The notes under the pieces were generated by a model. The model was not told the origin of the DNA. It saw nothing but the letters and a program-made list of their open reading frames with translations, and did no database searches. Of a DNA stretch of 64,000 nucleotides, positions 15,950 through 24,458 are shown one piece after another. The translations under genes and the position numbers were made by a program. The stretch is taken from assembly GCF_027023865.1 (NCBI RefSeq), contig NZ_JALVUC010000022.1, forward strand, positions 1 to 64,000, given 5' to 3'. This stretch comes from Thermococcus sp. GTDB lineage: Archaea; Methanobacteriota_B; Thermococci; Thermococcales; Thermococcaceae. Positions within the stretch are counted from its first letter, which is position 1; each line of letters begins with the position of its first letter.

Positions 15950-16305
15950 CCCCTCAACCTCCTTAGAGCTCTCACGTCAAGGGTTCCGTAGTGGCGATAG
16001 GCGTTTATCGTGAGCGCAACCGCGAGGGCGAGCACACAGACGCCGATGACTATGCTCGTCAGGACGAGGGCCTGGGGCAGAGGCCCGACCATCGGGCTCT
16101 TGAGCGTTTCGTAACCGGTGTAAATCGGCGCAGTCGGGATTTCGTTCAGCTCTATGCGGTAGCCGAGACTTATGAGGAGCAGATGAATACCTGAATCGAT
16201 TATGTCGAGGGCTAAAACCAGCTTAAGCAGGTTTCTCTTTGCCAGGAAGGCGTAGATTCCGAGGACTACCAGTAGGAATGCGGTAATGAACTGGAACTGG
16301 ATCAT
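15946..16305 (-). CDS. mbhG: membrane-bound hydrogenase subunit MbhG (MrpC/NuoK-like)
   Basis: 119-residue protein with three transmembrane segments; homolog of MrpC and NuoK. ATG 16305 overlaps the mbhF stop and follows GGAGGTGG; the GTG nine bases earlier is inside the ribosome site. Part of the ion-translocating module. Confidence 0.93.
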   Translation of the reverse strand: MIQFQFITAFLLVVLGIYAFLAKRNLLKLVLALDIIDSGIHLLLISLGYRIELNEIPTAPIYTGYETLKSPMVGPLPQALVLTSIVIGVCVLALAVALTINAYRHYGTLDVRALRRLRG

Positions 16306-16766
16306 GACTTCCACCTCCGGTACATCGCTATCGCAGTGAGGGCGCTAACGAGTCCCGTGAAAACCTTCAGGCCAACGGCTAGGTTCATTATTGGCAGGAA
16401 TCCAGCCGAAAGGAGCGTTCCCGGCTTTCCGTTGAAGAACGGCCCGCTGTGCCAGAGCGTGTTGTAGAAGAACGCGGTGCCCATTCCGAGCATTGCGACT
16501 CCGAGAAAGGCCAAGCCTCCTATTCCCTCAAGGGCCGAGTAAAGGCTCTTGTTGTAGTTCCTCTCCATCTCGTCGAGGCCGAACGCCACCAGAAAGAGTA
16601 TTCCCGCGCCGGCTATAGTTGCCCCTCCCTGAAAGCCACCTCCAGGTGTTAGGTGACCGTGCATCACGATGTAGGCTCCGAAGATGCCTATGAGAGGGAT
16701 TATGGCCCTAGCGGAGGTCTTGACGATGAGCCCCATATCGCTACCGCACTTCGGCCTGCAGGTCAT
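16302..16766 (-). CDS. mbhF: membrane-bound hydrogenase subunit MbhF (MrpB-like)
   Basis: 154-residue membrane protein with four hydrophobic segments and the MnhB signature HLTPGGGFQGGA near 42-53. It supports Na+/H+ translocation in the Mrp-like module. ATG 16766 overlaps the stop of mbhE; the first ten residues, with two cysteines, precede the first helix. Confidence 0.94.
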   Translation of the reverse strand: MTCRPKCGSDMGLIVKTSARAIIPLIGIFGAYIVMHGHLTPGGGFQGGATIAGAGILFLVAFGLDEMERNYNKSLYSALEGIGGLAFLGVAMLGMGTAFFYNTLWHSGPFFNGKPGTLLSAGFLPIMNLAVGLKVFTGLVSALTAIAMYRRWKS

Positions 16767-17059
16767 GACTCATCCCTCCTCCAGGGTCTCAGAAGGGCAA
16801 CCGCTCCCGCTATGGCCGTGAACAGGACGGTGGCCTCTCCAATCGTATCGTAGCCACGGTAGTCGAACACGATGTCTGTGACTATGTTCATACCACCGAC
16901 TTCTTTAAGGCCGTGGGTGATGTAGTAGTTGTCAGTGTATCTTAACGAGAGCCACTCCTTGCCTCCGGGTCCGAAAACCAGACCGTAGTTGGGGTTCGCT
17001 ATGTAGAGGAACACACCGAGGATGAACAGCAGTGAGAGGTAAGCGAGCGTTCTCTTCAC
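16763..17059 (-). CDS. mbhE: membrane-bound hydrogenase subunit MbhE (MrpA C-terminal/MrpB-like)
   Basis: About 98 residues with an N-terminal helix and the conserved VTDIVFDYRGYDTIGEATVLF block near 60-80, characteristic of the MrpA C-terminal/MbhE family and carrying membrane-embedded Asp and Glu. Start GTG 17059 overlaps the mbhD stop as GTGA and follows GGAGGTGG; the ATG five codons earlier overlaps that ribosome site and is less likely. Confidence 0.92.
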   Translation of the reverse strand: MKRTLAYLSLLFILGVFLYIANPNYGLVFGPGGKEWLSLRYTDNYYITHGLKEVGGMNIVTDIVFDYRGYDTIGEATVLFTAIAGAVALLRPWRRDES

Positions 17060-17319
17060 GGTTCCACCTCCCATCTATCCGTCTTTGCTATGCCGTAAAC
17101 CACAACCGCGGTAACGACTCCGGCACCGACGGCAGCTTCCGCTATTGCAACATCCGGAGCGTGGAGCATGTAGAACTCAAGGCTGAGGAGCAGGCTCATC
17201 GCTGCCGACATCAGTGCAGCCGCAAGTAAATCCTTGAAACGAATCGTTAGGTATGCGGTTATGAGGACGCTGATTAGGATAATTGCCTGAATCGCCATGT
17301 CAATCGTTAGGGCGTTCAT
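17056..17319 (-). CDS. mbhD: membrane-bound hydrogenase subunit MbhD
   Basis: 87-residue membrane protein with two to three helices and the DUF4040-type motif HAPDVAIAEAAVGAG near 47-61 containing embedded Asp and Glu. ATG 17319 lies inside the end of mbhC, following GGGGGTGAG. Belongs to the MrpA-derived part of MBH. Confidence 0.92.
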   Translation of the reverse strand: MNALTIDMAIQAIILISVLITAYLTIRFKDLLAAALMSAAMSLLLSLEFYMLHAPDVAIAEAAVGAGVVTAVVVYGIAKTDRWEVEP

Positions 17320-17686
17320 TCTTCTCACCCCCGAGCTTTTCCTCATAGGCGTCAACGACGGCTTTAGCCGGCTTGTAGCCGCTCAGATGAGCCGCTTTGG
17401 CTATCGCATGTGCACCAACCGGGTTCGTGAGGAGAAGCGCCACCAGTGCAACGAGGCTGTGGAGGGCCATCCCGAGGTATTTAGGATCACCGGTGACGTG
17501 GAGTCTGTAAAGGGCATGGGCAACGACTGCTAAAACCGCAAATATCGTCCCGAAGGTCGTGCACTTGGTTGCACCGTGAAGCCTCGTGTAGACATCGGGG
17601 AAGCGGTGAAGGGCTATGCTCCCGAGGAGGTTGAAGGTGATCGCTATTGACAGGAAGGCGTAAATCAGGTAGGTAACCCAGCTCAT
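17300..17686 (-). CDS. mbhC: membrane-bound hydrogenase subunit MbhC (MrpG-like)
   Basis: 128-residue MnhG/MrpG homolog: three helices and the RFPDVYTRLHGATKCTTFG motif near 27-45 typical of the family. The C-terminal tail is hydrophilic and overlaps the start of mbhD. ATG 17686 overlaps the mbhB stop. Confidence 0.94.
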   Translation of the reverse strand: MSWVTYLIYAFLSIAITFNLLGSIALHRFPDVYTRLHGATKCTTFGTIFAVLAVVAHALYRLHVTGDPKYLGMALHSLVALVALLLTNPVGAHAIAKAAHLSGYKPAKAVVDAYEEKLGGEKNERPND

Positions 17687-17946
17687 CTTAATCCCCCCTG
17701 TAGGTATCTCGCGATTACCAGCGTCCCGATGTAGCTGAGGAGTGCGTAAACGATGGCTATGTCGATGTAGATCGTCCTGTCGTAGGCAGCACCGAGGAGG
17801 ATCATTATGGCTACTACCAGCGTGTTGAGTGTATCAACCCCGACGACCCTGTCCGGAACGCTCGGCCCGAGCATGATCCTAAGTATCGTTAGAAACAATG
17901 CTATCGAGATCAGCAGGGTGGCGTAGAAGAACACAGGGTCAATCAT
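17683..17946 (-). CDS. mbhB: membrane-bound hydrogenase subunit MbhB (MrpF-like)
   Basis: 87-residue MrpF homolog with three helices and the conserved GPSVPDRVVGVDTLNT near 28-43. ATG 17946 follows GGAGGTTGGG and overlaps the mbhA stop. Confidence 0.94.
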   Translation of the reverse strand: MIDPVFFYATLLISIALFLTILRIMLGPSVPDRVVGVDTLNTLVVAIMILLGAAYDRTIYIDIAIVYALLSYIGTLVIARYLQGGLR

Positions 17947-18446
17947 CTTCCCAACCTCCTAGCCCACTTTTCAAAGGACCCCGCAACGGGCTCAGAACTT
18001 TCCGGCCTCTCCATGCCATCGGGAATGTCAATCCAGTGGATGTATAGGGCCTTCTCCTCCGGGCAGGCATCTATCGTCAGCGTTCCAGGAGTAAGGGTTA
18101 TTGAATTGCTCAGAATCGTGTACTGGGCATCGTTTTCAAGCTCGACTGGAACTTTGACAATACCGGGCTTTATCCTTCCGGTTATGACGAGCCATGCAAC
18201 GTGAAGATTCGCCTTTGTCATTCCCCAGAAGATAACCGGGACGTAGGCAATCCACTCGAGCCACTTCACAGGGTTCAGGAAGCGAGTGGATTTCTCGCCG
18301 ATTATGTCTTTTGTAGTGTATGCAACTATCCCTGCAAATATCAGTCCCGCTATCAACTCCTGCGTGCTCCAGAGTAGGCCGTTCGTTCCAGCGGTTAGGA
18401 CGAGCCACAGCAGGTAGCTCCAGGCAAATGAAGTGATGAACTTCAA
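17943..18446 (-). CDS. mbhA: membrane-bound hydrogenase subunit MbhA (MrpE-like), first gene of mbh
   Basis: About 167 residues, MrpE homolog: two to three N-terminal hydrophobic segments and a cytoplasmic C-terminal domain with SITLTPGTLTIDACPEE near 118-134, typical of MnhE. I place the start at TTG 18446, five bases after GGAGGTG; the frame open to 18482 reads through that ribosome site and does not match the family N-terminus. Transcription likely starts near 18490 from the TATA-like GCTTTAAAAAAGCG at 18522-18509. Confidence 0.92.
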   Translation of the reverse strand: MKFITSFAWSYLLWLVLTAGTNGLLWSTQELIAGLIFAGIVAYTTKDIIGEKSTRFLNPVKWLEWIAYVPVIFWGMTKANLHVAWLVITGRIKPGIVKVPVELENDAQYTILSNSITLTPGTLTIDACPEEKALYIHWIDIPDGMERPESSEPVAGSFEKWARRLGR

Positions 18447-18554
18447 ACCACCACCTCCTGGGGTTTTTAGGCCCTCTCTCAATTTAGAATTCTCTGACCC
18501 TCTTAAAACGCTTTTTTAAAGCTTTGTTTCCCATAAAAAGGTAGGAAATGTTTT

Positions 18555-18571
18555 GTTTTAAACCAAAGGTT
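18555..18571 (+). promoter_or_regulatory. SurR-like operator, mbh-proximal
   Basis: GTTTTAAACCAAAGGTT matches exactly the extended SurR consensus GTTn3AACn5GTT known from Pyrococcus furiosus, where the redox-sensing SurR activates hydrogenase genes in the absence of sulfur. It lies about 33 bases upstream of the mbh TATA element. Confidence 0.8.
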
Positions 18572-18634
18572 TAGGGGAGTTAGGGCACCCTAAAATGTCT
18601 TATCCTTCTGTATATGAGCCTGAAGGGTCTTTTT

Positions 18635-18651
18635 AACCTTTGGTTTTGAAT
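18635..18651 (-). promoter_or_regulatory. SurR-like operator, hyh-proximal
   Basis: Read on the minus strand, ATTCAAAACCAAAGGTT differs from GTTn3AACn5GTT only in the first base and shares AACCAAAGGTT with the mbh-proximal site. It ends six bases before the hyh TATA element, the usual position for an activator of archaeal promoters. Confidence 0.65.
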
Positions 18652-18748
18652 TTTCGGGTTTAAAAACGCTTTTTTAGTTTCCGGATGAGGGATAACTGGG
18701 GGATAAACATGGACACGTGTACATTTATGGTCACTGGAGGTGAGGGCT

Positions 18749-19852
18749 TTGCGCTACGTTAAGCTCCCTGGGGAGAACACGCACGCTTTCCTTGAAAGGC
18801 TCAAGGAGTGGGGCAAGCTCTACGCCCCCGTCAAAATCTCGGAGAAATTCTACGACTTCAGGGAGGTTGACGACGTTAGAAAGGTGGAATTTCACTACAA
18901 CAGAACGATAATGCCACCAAAGAAGTTCTTCTTCAAGCCGAGGGAGAAGCTCTTCGAGTTTGACCTGAGCAAGCCCGAATACCGGGAGACAGTTGAGGAG
19001 GTGGAACTTTTCGTGCTCTTCGGCGTTCACGCCTGCGACATCTTCGGTCTCAAGATACTCGACACCGTTTACCTCGACGAGCTCCCCGACAAGTACTACA
19101 AGGTTCGCCGTGAAAAGGGCATTATCATAGGCATAAGCTGCATGCCCGACGAGTACTGCTTCTGCAACCTTAGGGAGACTGACTTTGCCGATGACGGCTT
19201 TGATCTGTTCCTCCACGAGCTCCCCGACGGATGGCTCGTCCGCGTTGGAACCCCCACCGGCCATAGGATAGTTGACAAGAACATCAAGCTCTTCGAGGAG
19301 GTAACAACCGGAGATATCTGCGCCTTCCGCGAGTTTGAGAAGAAGAGGAGCGAGGCCTTCAGGTACCACGAGGATTGGAGCGACCTGCGATATTTGCTTG
19401 AGCTTGAGATGGAGCACCCAATGTGGGGGGAGGAGAGCGAGAAGTGCCTCGCCTGCGGCAACTGCAACTTGGTCTGCCCGACGTGCCGCTGTTACGAAGT
19501 GCAGGACATCGTCAACCTCGACGGGGACACCGGCTACCGCGAGAGGCGCTGGGACTCCTGCCAGCTCCGGAGCCACGGCCTCGTTGCGGGCAACCACAAC
19601 TTCAGGCCCACAAAGAAAAGCCGTTTCATGAACCGCTACCTCTGCAAAAACTCCTACAACGAGAAGCTTGGGGTAAGCTACTGCGTCGGCTGCGGAAGGT
19701 GCACCTACTTCTGCCCGGCTGGCATAAGCTTCGTCAGGAACCTGCGCACGATAATGGGGCTTGAGGAGAAGACCTGTCCGTCCGAGATCAGTGAGGAGAT
19801 ACCGAAGAAAGGGTTCGCCTACGCGACCGAGATAAGGGGGGAGGACCTATGA
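18749..19852 (+). CDS. hyhB: sulfhydrogenase beta subunit (iron-sulfur)
   Basis: Electron-transfer subunit of 367 residues of the soluble heterotetrameric [NiFe] hydrogenase. Two C-terminal [4Fe-4S] motifs are visible: [16 protein letters not shown] near 233-248 and [14 protein letters not shown] near 311-324. The start is TTG 18749 (product [10 protein letters not shown], as in the family), five bases after GGAGGTGA; the upstream in-frame GTG overlaps that site. First gene of hyhBGSL, with ATGA overlaps between B-G and S-L. Confidence 0.95.
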   Translation: MRYVKLPGENTHAFLERLKEWGKLYAPVKISEKFYDFREVDDVRKVEFHYNRTIMPPKKFFFKPREKLFEFDLSKPEYRETVEEVELFVLFGVHACDIFGLKILDTVYLDELPDKYYKVRREKGIIIGISCMPDEYCFCNLRETDFADDGFDLFLHELPDGWLVRVGTPTGHRIVDKNIKLFEEVTTGDICAFREFEKKRSEAFRYHEDWSDLRYLLELEMEHPMWGEESEKCLACGNCNLVCPTCRCYEVQDIVNLDGDTGYRERRWDSCQLRSHGLVAGNHNFRPTKKSRFMNRYLCKNSYNEKLGVSYCVGCGRCTYFCPAGISFVRNLRTIMGLEEKTCPSEISEEIPKKGFAYATEIRGEDL

Positions 19853-20739
19853 GCGAGACCATCAAACTTCCAGAGGAGATAATGATGCCCGAAGAGAACC
19901 CCTACGCGCTTCACGGGGTCAAGGTGCTTAAAGTCTACCAACTCACCGAGACGGAGAAGCTCTTCCTGTTCCGCTTTGAAGACCCCGAGCTGGCTGAAAA
20001 CTGGACTTTCAGGCCGGGGCAGTTCGTTCAGCTCACTATCCCTGGTGTGGGGGAGGTGCCGATAAGTATATGCTCTTCCGCAATGAGGAAGGGGTTCTTC
20101 GAGCTGTGCATCAGGAAAGCCGGAAGGGTAACCACCGTCGTCCACAGGCTGAAGCCCGGAGACACCGTCCTCGTCCGTGGTCCCTATGGAAACGGCTTCC
20201 CAGTCAACGATTGGGAAGGTATGGATCTGCTCCTCATAGCCGCCGGTTTGGGAACCGCTCCGCTCAGGAGTGTCTTCCTCTACGCCATAGACAATCGCTG
20301 GAAGTACGGGAACATAACCTTCATCAACACCGCCCGCTATGGAAAAGACCTGCTCTTCTACAGGGAGCTTGAGGCGATGAAGGACATGGCCGAGGCAGAG
20401 AACGTCAGGATAATCCAGAGCGTCACACGCGACCCCGGCTGGCCTGGAAGGCATGGAAGGCCCCAGAAGTTCATAGCTGAGGCTAACACGGACCCAAAGA
20501 AGACGGCAGTCGCGATATGCGGCCCGCCGAGGATGTACAAGTCCGTCTTCGAGTCGCTCATCAACTACGGTTACAGGCCCGAGAACATCTTCGTGACGCT
20601 GGAGAGAAAGATGAAGTGCGGAATTGGCAAGTGCGGCCACTGCGTGGTTGGAACGAGCACGTCAATGAAGTACGTCTGCAAGGACGGGCCCGTCTTCGGG
20701 TACTTCGACATAGTATCAACGCCGGGACTCTTGGACTGA
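19849..20739 (+). CDS. hyhG: sulfhydrogenase gamma subunit (FAD/NAD(P)H-binding)
   Basis: 296-residue diaphorase subunit related to ferredoxin-NADP reductase; it exchanges electrons with NAD(P)H. Visible are the FAD-binding [13 protein letters not shown] near 51-63 and PISICSS near 69, the nucleotide-binding GLGTAPLRS near 132-140, and a C-terminal [2Fe-2S] motif CGIGKCGHC near 264-272 with a further Cys at about 283. It overlaps hyhB by four bases. Confidence 0.95.
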   Translation: MSETIKLPEEIMMPEENPYALHGVKVLKVYQLTETEKLFLFRFEDPELAENWTFRPGQFVQLTIPGVGEVPISICSSAMRKGFFELCIRKAGRVTTVVHRLKPGDTVLVRGPYGNGFPVNDWEGMDLLLIAAGLGTAPLRSVFLYAIDNRWKYGNITFINTARYGKDLLFYRELEAMKDMAEAENVRIIQSVTRDPGWPGRHGRPQKFIAEANTDPKKTAVAICGPPRMYKSVFESLINYGYRPENIFVTLERKMKCGIGKCGHCVVGTSTSMKYVCKDGPVFGYFDIVSTPGLLD

Positions 20740-20749
20740 GGTGGTGGCG

Positions 20750-21544
20750 ATGGGTCAGAACAAAAGGATCAAAGTTGGGTTTTACGCCCTCACCTCATGC
20801 TACGGCTGTCAGCTCCAGTTTGCGATGATGGACGAGCTCTTGAACGCCCTGGGACGCCTCGAGGTGAAGTGCTGGTACATGCTCGATAGGAATAGCGTCG
20901 AGGACGAGCCCGTTGATATAGCCCTCATCGAGGGGAGCGTTTCAACTGAGGAAGGGGTTGAGCTCGTTAAGAAAATCCGCAAGAACGCGAAGATAGTGGT
21001 TGCCGTCGGTGCCTGTGCCGTTCAGGGCGGTGTTCAGAGCTGGACAGATAAGCCCCTTGACGAGCTCTGGAAGACCGTCTATGGCGATGCTAAAGTGAAG
21101 TTCCAGCCCAAGATGGCCGAACCAGTCTCGAAGTATATCAAAGTAGACTACAACATTTACGGCTGTCCGCCTGAAAAGCGCGACTTCATCTACGCCCTCG
21201 GCACCCTCCTTATAGGTTCATGGCCGGAGGACATCGACTACCCGGTCTGCGTCGAGTGCAGATTGAGGGGCTACCCCTGCGTGCTCATAGAGAAAAGTGA
21301 GCCATGTCTCGGCCCGCTCACGAGGGCAGGTTGCGACGCCCGCTGTCCCGCCCATGGGATACCGTGTATCGGTTGCCGCGGCGCGATAGGCTACGATGTG
21401 GCGTGGTTCGACTCATTGGCAAGAGTTTTCAAGGAGAGGGGGCTCACCAGGGAGGAGATCATCGAGCGCATGAAGATCTTCAACGCCCACAACCCGAAGA
21501 TTGAAGGGATGGTTGACAAGATATTCGAGGTGGTGAAAGAATGA
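20750..21544 (+). CDS. hyhS: sulfhydrogenase small (delta) subunit
   Basis: 264-residue [NiFe]-hydrogenase small subunit. Proximal cluster ligands are in CYGCQL near 17-20, GACAVQGG near 84 and GCPPEKR near 136; the C-terminal half carries many more cysteines ([33 protein letters not shown]) for the medial and distal clusters. ATG 20750 follows GAGGTGGTGG; the GTG at 20741 is within that site. Confidence 0.95.
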   Translation: MGQNKRIKVGFYALTSCYGCQLQFAMMDELLNALGRLEVKCWYMLDRNSVEDEPVDIALIEGSVSTEEGVELVKKIRKNAKIVVAVGACAVQGGVQSWTDKPLDELWKTVYGDAKVKFQPKMAEPVSKYIKVDYNIYGCPPEKRDFIYALGTLLIGSWPEDIDYPVCVECRLRGYPCVLIEKSEPCLGPLTRAGCDARCPAHGIPCIGCRGAIGYDVAWFDSLARVFKERGLTREEIIERMKIFNAHNPKIEGMVDKIFEVVKE

Positions 21545-22833
21545 GTATGAAGAACCTTTACCTACCAATCACCGTTGACCACATAGCACGCGTTGAGGGC
21601 AAGGGCGGCGTGGAGATCGCGGTCGATGATGAGGGTGTCAAGGAGGTCAGGCTCAACATCATAGAGGGACCTCGCTTCTTCGAGGCTATCACGGTAGGCA
21701 AGAAGCTCGACGAGGCCCTGGCCGTTTATCCAAGGATATGCTCCTTCTGTTCTGCCGCTCATAAGCTCACAGCGGTGGAAGCGGCCGAGAATGCGGTCGG
21801 CTTCACCCCGCGCGAGGAGATACAGGCCCTCAGAGACGTTCTTTACATAGGGGATATGTTAGAGAGCCACGCTCTGCATCTCTACCTCCTTGTCCTCCCG
21901 GACTACCTCGGTTACTCGGGGCCGCTTCACATGGTGGACGAGTACAAGAAGGAGATAGGCATAGCCTTGGAACTTAAGAACCTCGGGAGCTGGGTGATGG
22001 AGGTTTTGGGTTCCAGGGCGATCCACCAGGAGAACGCCGTTCTTGGCGGTTTTGGGAGGCTCCCGGACAAGAGCATCCTCGAGACCATGAAGAGGAGGCT
22101 GAAGGGGGCCCTGCCGAAGGTTGAATACACCTTTGAGCTCTTTGCGAAGCTCGAACAGTATGGCGAAGTTGAGGGGCCGATAACTCACCTGGCGGTCAAG
22201 CCGAGGGGAGACGTCTACGGAATCTACGGGGATTACCTCAAGGCAAGCGACGGAAACGAGTTCCTGAGCGAGGACTACAGGGAGCACATAAAGGAGTTCG
22301 TCGTCGAGCACAGCTTCGCCAAGCACAGCCACTACCACGGGAAGCCCTTCATGGTTGGGGCGATATCGCGCGTCGTCAACAACGCTGAAACGCTTTATGG
22401 AAGGGCTAAAGAACTTTACGAGGGTCACAAAGAGCTGTTGAAGGCAACCAACCCCTTCGCCAACAACCTAGCCCAGGCCCTCGAGCTCGTTTACTTCACC
22501 GAGAGGGCTATCGATCTCATAGACAAGGCCCTCGCGAAGTGGCCGGTGAAGCCGAGGGACGGGGTGAAGATAAGGGACGGCTTTGGTGTCAGCACCACCG
22601 AGGCACCGCGCGGGGTACTCGTCTACGCCCTTGGGGTCAGGGACGGAAAGGTGAGCTACGCTGACATCATAACGCCTACCGCGTTCAACCTCGCCATGAT
22701 GGAGGAGCACGTCAGGATGATGGCGGAGAAGCACTACAGCGACGACCCCGAGAGGCTCAAGCTCCTCGCTGAGATGGTCGTCAGGGCCTACGACCCGTGC
22801 ATCTCCTGTTCGGTTCACGTGGCGAGGCTCTAA
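21541..22833 (+). CDS. hyhL: sulfhydrogenase [NiFe] large (alpha) subunit
   Basis: 430-residue catalytic subunit oxidising or producing H2 in the cytosol. Ni-Fe ligands are C67 and C70 in [10 protein letters not shown] and C420 and C423 in DPCISC. The chain ends soon after with H426 followed by VARL; family knowledge says a dedicated protease removes these four residues after the His, and a candidate protease lies at 23495. Overlaps hyhS by four bases. Confidence 0.96.
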   Translation: MSMKNLYLPITVDHIARVEGKGGVEIAVDDEGVKEVRLNIIEGPRFFEAITVGKKLDEALAVYPRICSFCSAAHKLTAVEAAENAVGFTPREEIQALRDVLYIGDMLESHALHLYLLVLPDYLGYSGPLHMVDEYKKEIGIALELKNLGSWVMEVLGSRAIHQENAVLGGFGRLPDKSILETMKRRLKGALPKVEYTFELFAKLEQYGEVEGPITHLAVKPRGDVYGIYGDYLKASDGNEFLSEDYREHIKEFVVEHSFAKHSHYHGKPFMVGAISRVVNNAETLYGRAKELYEGHKELLKATNPFANNLAQALELVYFTERAIDLIDKALAKWPVKPRDGVKIRDGFGVSTTEAPRGVLVYALGVRDGKVSYADIITPTAFNLAMMEEHVRMMAEKHYSDDPERLKLLAEMVVRAYDPCISCSVHVARL

Positions 22834-22882
22834 TTTCTCAACTTTTTTAAGGTCTTCAAGCTAATTAAAACCGGGGAGGAAA

Positions 22883-23098
22883 ATGGGGGAGGTAGTCATT
22901 CACGTCGTCGTTCCCGATGGCTACGAGGGGACCTTCAAAAAAGAGGTTGAGGAGATGGCCAGATACTTGAGAAACCGGGAGGAGCTGAGGAAGAATATGG
23001 AAAAGCTCTTCGGGATACTCAAGACCGAGAAAACGTGGAAGGAAATGAAGAGGGAGATGTATGAGGGGCGTCTTGCTCGACACCTCAATTCTCCTTGA
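22883..23098 (+). CDS. VapB-type antitoxin (putative)
   Basis: 71-residue charged, mostly helical protein whose 3' end overlaps the PIN-domain toxin gene by 38 bases, the usual VapBC layout. The N-terminal strand (VVIHVVVPDG) resembles the DNA-binding edge of archaeal antitoxins, and the C-terminal Glu/Arg/Lys helix would wrap the toxin. Assignment rests mainly on position. It follows hyhL by 49 bases. Confidence 0.65.
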   Translation: MGEVVIHVVVPDGYEGTFKKEVEEMARYLRNREELRKNMEKLFGILKTEKTWKEMKREMYEGRLARHLNSP

Positions 23099-23498
23099 AT
23101 ACTTTAAGGGAAACCCCAAAGCAAAGGACGTCCTCTTAAGATTAATGGGCTCCGAGGTAGTTCTCTTCATTAACCCAATAGTCTTCAGCGAGGTCGTTTA
23201 CCTGCTTCTCGGTTTCTATTCCGGCGTATCCCCGAGAAGCCTGAAGGGAAAGCCTGAAAAACTGCCCGAGGAGCTTGACCTTGTTTTTGAGGCTCTTGAG
23301 AAATATGCTTTTGTAGAACTCGGCGAGAAGACTTCTCTGATAGCCAGAGACCTCATCCAGAGATATGTCATGCTCCCCAATGATGCCCTTATCCTGGCAA
23401 CGTGCATAGAGCACGGCTTTTCCCTGGCGACGCTTGATGAAGACTTCAAAGCCCCCGCCGAGAAGGAAGGGGTCTCTCTTATCGGGGTGAGAGCTTGA
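23061..23498 (+). CDS. VapC-type PIN-domain ribonuclease toxin
   Basis: 145-residue PIN protein with the acidic metal-binding set D7 (LLDTSI), E44 (FSEVVY), D108 (PNDALI) and D126/D128 (TLDEDF). VapC toxins cleave RNA, often tRNA. Its stop overlaps the start of the hydrogenase protease gene (TTGA). The pair thus sits inside the hyh transcription unit between the large subunit and its processing enzyme. Confidence 0.85.
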   Translation: MRGVLLDTSILLEYFKGNPKAKDVLLRLMGSEVVLFINPIVFSEVVYLLLGFYSGVSPRSLKGKPEKLPEELDLVFEALEKYAFVELGEKTSLIARDLIQRYVMLPNDALILATCIEHGFSLATLDEDFKAPAEKEGVSLIGVRA

Positions 23499-23953
23499 GA
23501 ACCTTAATTCTAGCCCTCGGCAACGACCTCATGAAGGACGACGGCGTTGGGCTTAGGGCCGGCAGGGTTCTCGCGGAGAAAGGCTACAACGTCCTTGAGG
23601 TTGGAATCGATATCTTCCTCCTCCAGAACCACTACGGCGGCGAAGAGAGGATTGTTATCATCGACGCGATTTTGAGTGATAGGCTGGAGCCGGGTGAGAT
23701 AATTCACCTGCAGGACAGGGAGGTCTTTGAAAAGCTGAGGGCCGAGATAAGGAGCGCGCACTTCATGGGGGCCATTGACGGGCTCAAGCTGCTGATGACG
23801 CTCGATGAGAGGCTTGCAAGGGCAGATATACACTTCGTCGGCGTTGTCGCGAAGGAAATTGACCTCGGAGTCGAGCTGAGTGACGAGGTTGAGGGGGCCA
23901 TCCCAAGGGTCGTTGGGCTTGTCAGGGACATCTGCGGGAATGGAGGGGGGTGA
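23495..23953 (+). CDS. hydrogenase maturation protease
   Basis: 152-residue member of the HyaD/HycI family that clips the C-terminus of [NiFe] large subunits after metal insertion. The family motif LALGNDLMKDDGVGLRAG at the N-terminus holds the first metal ligand (Asp near residue 15); further ligands are expected at the Asp of VIIDAI near 55 and His88 in SAHFMG. The likely target is HyhL. Start TTG 23495 overlaps the vapC stop and follows GGGGTGAG. Confidence 0.88.
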   Translation: MRTLILALGNDLMKDDGVGLRAGRVLAEKGYNVLEVGIDIFLLQNHYGGEERIVIIDAILSDRLEPGEIIHLQDREVFEKLRAEIRSAHFMGAIDGLKLLMTLDERLARADIHFVGVVAKEIDLGVELSDEVEGAIPRVVGLVRDICGNGGG

Positions 23954-24138
23954 AAGGCGGGATCCACTGTCCCGTCGATTGTGGGGGGTTGGATACCGGC
24001 CAGACAGAACACTCTGGCGGCCGACACCTTCCGTGTTCTCCGATGCAAACCTTTATATACTCTCAAAATGACCCACCATCGGGACTCTTCTCGGAGTCTT
24101 TCGGGAGAGCCCTGAAAGTTGAAAAGTTGGTGTTGGAT

Positions 24139-24348
24139 ATGTATGGAGATGGATTTGGAGGCTACGAAGCCCCAGTTAAGGTTGGAGAAAGGTACAGAGT
24201 TAGGATTGAGAGCCTTGGAAAGGGCGGTGACGGCATCGCCAAGATAAAGGGCTTCGTTATCTTCGTCCCGAACACCCAGGTCGGCGACGAGGTTGAGATC
24301 GTTATCAACTCTGTCAAGAGGAAGTTCGCTTTCGGAGAGGTCATCTGA
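24139..24348 (+). CDS. stand-alone TRAM domain RNA-binding protein
   Basis: 69-residue protein consisting almost only of a TRAM domain (VKVGERYRVRIESLGKGGDG, then VIFVPNTQVGDEVEI and VKRKFAFGEV), the small RNA-binding beta-barrel that in archaea can act as an RNA chaperone. ATG 24139 is chosen from homology to the compact family; the longer frame to 23950 reads through the promoter. A strong TATA box CTTTATATAC lies at 24051-24060, giving a leader of about 55 bases with a small GACTC/GAGTC stem. Confidence 0.85.
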   Translation: MYGDGFGGYEAPVKVGERYRVRIESLGKGGDGIAKIKGFVIFVPNTQVGDEVEIVINSVKRKFAFGEVI

Positions 24349-24458
24349 TTTCCTTTCCTTTTCTCTGTTATTATCCCGTAGTTTGTGGTTTTTAGTCTAG
24401 TTGTAATCCCCAAAACTGTACCGCACCCTTTTTAAACCCCTTCCATCAGCCCGCTCCG

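Larger units (their letters stand above)
18447..18748. promoter_or_regulatory. divergent control region between mbh and hyh
   Basis: This 302-base gene-free stretch holds two outward promoters. For mbh (minus) the TATA-like box is at 18509-18522; for hyh (plus) it is GGTTTAAAAACGC at about 18657-18669. Between them lie two SurR-like sites (18555-18571 and 18635-18651) arranged as mirror images, so each promoter sees the same motif orientation. A leader of about 60 bases precedes hyhB. Confidence 0.8.

Noticed and set aside
18657-18670. Third SurR site GTTTAAAAAC near the hyh TATA box
   Set aside because: Spacing between the half-sites is four bases, not three, and it coincides with the TATA element itself.
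23950-24138. 63-residue N-terminal extension of the TRAM protein
   Set aside because: It crosses a strong TATA box (24051-24060) and is Cys/Pro-rich and unlike the family.
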